From NCBI GenBank assembly GCA_964511865.1, contig CAZEHW010000150.1, positions 1 through 8,604 on the forward strand: a stretch of DNA of 8,604 bases, read 5' to 3'. The first letter of the stretch is position 1. Every line of letters begins with the position of its first letter. Shown piece after piece: positions 7,915-8,604 of this stretch. The position numbers and the translations under genes are program-made. Below the pieces are notes generated by a model. The model was not told where the DNA came from and made no database searches. It was given only the letters and a program-made list of their open reading frames with translations. Origin of the DNA: ChocPot-Mid sp964511865 (GTDB taxonomy: Bacteria; Bacteroidota; Ignavibacteria; Kapaibacteriales; UBA2268).

Positions 7915-7922
7915 TATTTTTG
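7915..7922 (+). promoter_or_regulatory. Candidate -7 promoter element upstream of the lipoprotein gene
   Basis: TATTTTTG again matches TAnnTTTG and is identical to the element at 5549-5556. No TTTG lies at the expected upstream distance, so support is weak. The motif is 39 bases before the ATG at 7962. Confidence 0.2.
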
Positions 7923-7961
7923 TTCACATATTATTGTGTATTAATTTTAGAATATTAAAAT

Positions 7962-8594
7962 ATGAATAAATGCTGTCAACTTGCTTTTTCGATGATTGTA
8001 TTGCTTCTTCTTATTTCTTGTGAGAAAGAAGTTTCACTCGAAGGAGAACCTGTAAACACTTATGGAGGTTTTTCAAGGAATAATTCCTACGAAAGATTTG
8101 GTGATTTTTACAGGCAAATCTATTTTGTAGATTCTTATGATTCAGTTTTTGCCGGAGGAACAATTGCTCCTCTGCTTGCTATTTCAGGTTATAAAATTGT
8201 ATTTCCTTCCTCCGATGGAGAAATTATCTTTTTTGACAATCGTGAAATGATGTGGCATGCGAAGTTGGATTCCGAAAATGTTGCTTCAGCCGGAATGTGT
8301 GCCGACCCGAAACAAAACATTTATGTGATTGATAATGCCGGCTTGCTGTATTCATATTCGGTAAAAGGCAAACTGAGATGGAAAAAGTATTTTAATAAAA
8401 TCACAGACAAAGATATCGTTACTTTTTCTGATTTACTTGCCGTTAACGATGGAATTGTTGCCGCTTCTTCAAATGGTAAGATTTCAAAATTCAATTTCGA
8501 TGGTAAAATCGTATGGGAAAAAAAGTATAACTCAGCCATATTAAAATATTTCCCTGCCGATGACCACCATTGCCCTTCAGTCTTCCTCGGTTGA
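7962..8594 (+). CDS. PQQ-like beta-propeller lipoprotein, 3' part disrupted by a probable frameshift and incomplete
   Basis: The N-terminus is a lipoprotein signal peptide: MNKCCQLAFSMIVLLLLISC with the lipobox LIS-C at residues 17-20, followed by EKE, so lipid attachment at Cys20 is expected; this fixes the start. Three PQQ/WD-like propeller blades follow, each with a DG or NG turn and a terminal aromatic: residues 75-101 (SSDGEIIFFDN, MMWHAKL), 112-143 (QNIYVIDNAGLLYSYS, LRWKKYF) and 157-189 (DGIVAASSNGKISKFNFDG, IVWEKKY). A full propeller needs six to eight blades, so most of the protein is missing. The literal frame stops at 8592-8594 after an uncharacteristic tail (residues 195-210), while the next frame continues in propeller-like sequence to the window end. 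No cofactor-binding or catalytic residue can be assigned; these lipoproteins are often envelope scaffolds. It lies 65 bases after the beta-helix gene, same strand. Confidence 0.85.
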   Translation: MNKCCQLAFSMIVLLLLISCEKEVSLEGEPVNTYGGFSRNNSYERFGDFYRQIYFVDSYDSVFAGGTIAPLLAISGYKIVFPSSDGEIIFFDNREMMWHAKLDSENVASAGMCADPKQNIYVIDNAGLLYSYSVKGKLRWKKYFNKITDKDIVTFSDLLAVNDGIVAASSNGKISKFNFDGKIVWEKKYNSAILKYFPADDHHCPSVFLG

Positions 8595-8604
8595 TGCGGA
8601 CGGG
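8543..8604 (+). other. Probable frameshift at a four-A run, with the gene continuing in the next frame to the window edge
   Basis: Removing one A from the run at 8543-8546 turns the tail into NISLPMTTIALQSSSVDADG, which is open to base 8604 and ends in the DxDG turn expected at the start of the next propeller blade. The unshifted tail (KYFPADDHHCPSVFLG, then TGA) does not resemble a blade. An indel error close to a sequence end, or a real disruption, would explain it. Bases 8551-8604 are also about 61% GC, far above the rest of the window. Confidence 0.6.

Noticed and set aside
7944..7961. Perfect ATTTTA / TAAAAT inverted repeat directly before the lipoprotein ATG, a possible operator
   Set aside because: All arm bases are A or T and such short palindromes are frequent in AT-rich gaps; no second copy or known operator pattern supports it.
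1..8604. Shared CGGACGG near both ends of the window (2-8 and 8597-8603), suggesting a circular or repeat-bounded molecule
   Set aside because: Seven bases are too few, and both encode the common Asp-Gly turn of propeller repeats; the flanking sequence does not match.

Overview
The window is AT-rich, tightly packed and entirely plus-stranded, with four protein genes and no RNA gene, insertion sequence, CRISPR array or phage feature that I can see. Two of the four proteins end in a type IX secretion system (T9SS, Por) C-terminal sorting domain. One is an OmpA-type outer-membrane protein and one is a lipoprotein. T9SS cargo restricts the source to the Bacteroidota/Chlorobi (FCB) group. The mixture of choice-of-anchor-D Ig-like repeats, a cohesin-like domain before the sorting tail, an exported WD40 propeller and tandem OmpA domains resembles Ignavibacteria/Kapabacteria-type genomes. 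That placement is inference from domain style, not from a marker gene.

Layout: (1) Positions 1-3351 hold the 3' part of a very large secreted protein whose start lies upstream. It has a WD40 beta-propeller of at least eight visible blades, about five Ig-like (ASPM/SPD-2/Hydin-like, choice-of-anchor D) domains, a cohesin-like domain and a T9SS tail. (2) Thirteen bases later, at 3365-5509, comes an outer-membrane protein with a signal peptide, a probable N-terminal beta-barrel and two separate OmpA peptidoglycan-binding domains around an Ig-like spacer. These two genes look like one operon. (3) After a 116-base gap containing a candidate promoter and a good Shine-Dalgarno sequence, 5626-7896 encodes a second T9SS cargo: carboxypeptidase-regulatory-like domain, right-handed parallel beta-helix, jelly-roll-like domain and sorting tail. 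(4) After a 65-base gap, 7962 onward encodes a lipoprotein with PQQ-type beta-propeller repeats. It runs off the window and probably carries a frameshift in a short A run near 8543-8546.

Together the genes describe a cell-envelope locus: two proteins exported to the cell surface by T9SS, one protein able to tie the outer membrane to peptidoglycan, and one lipid-anchored propeller. No enzyme active site is recognisable, so structural, adhesive or binding roles are the most that can be inferred. I do not see strong evidence for a new defence, mobile or regulatory system. The points most worth checking are the cargo/OmpA gene pairing, the duplicated OmpA domains, the Asn-Cys ladder of the beta-helix, and the frameshift with abrupt GC rise at the right edge.
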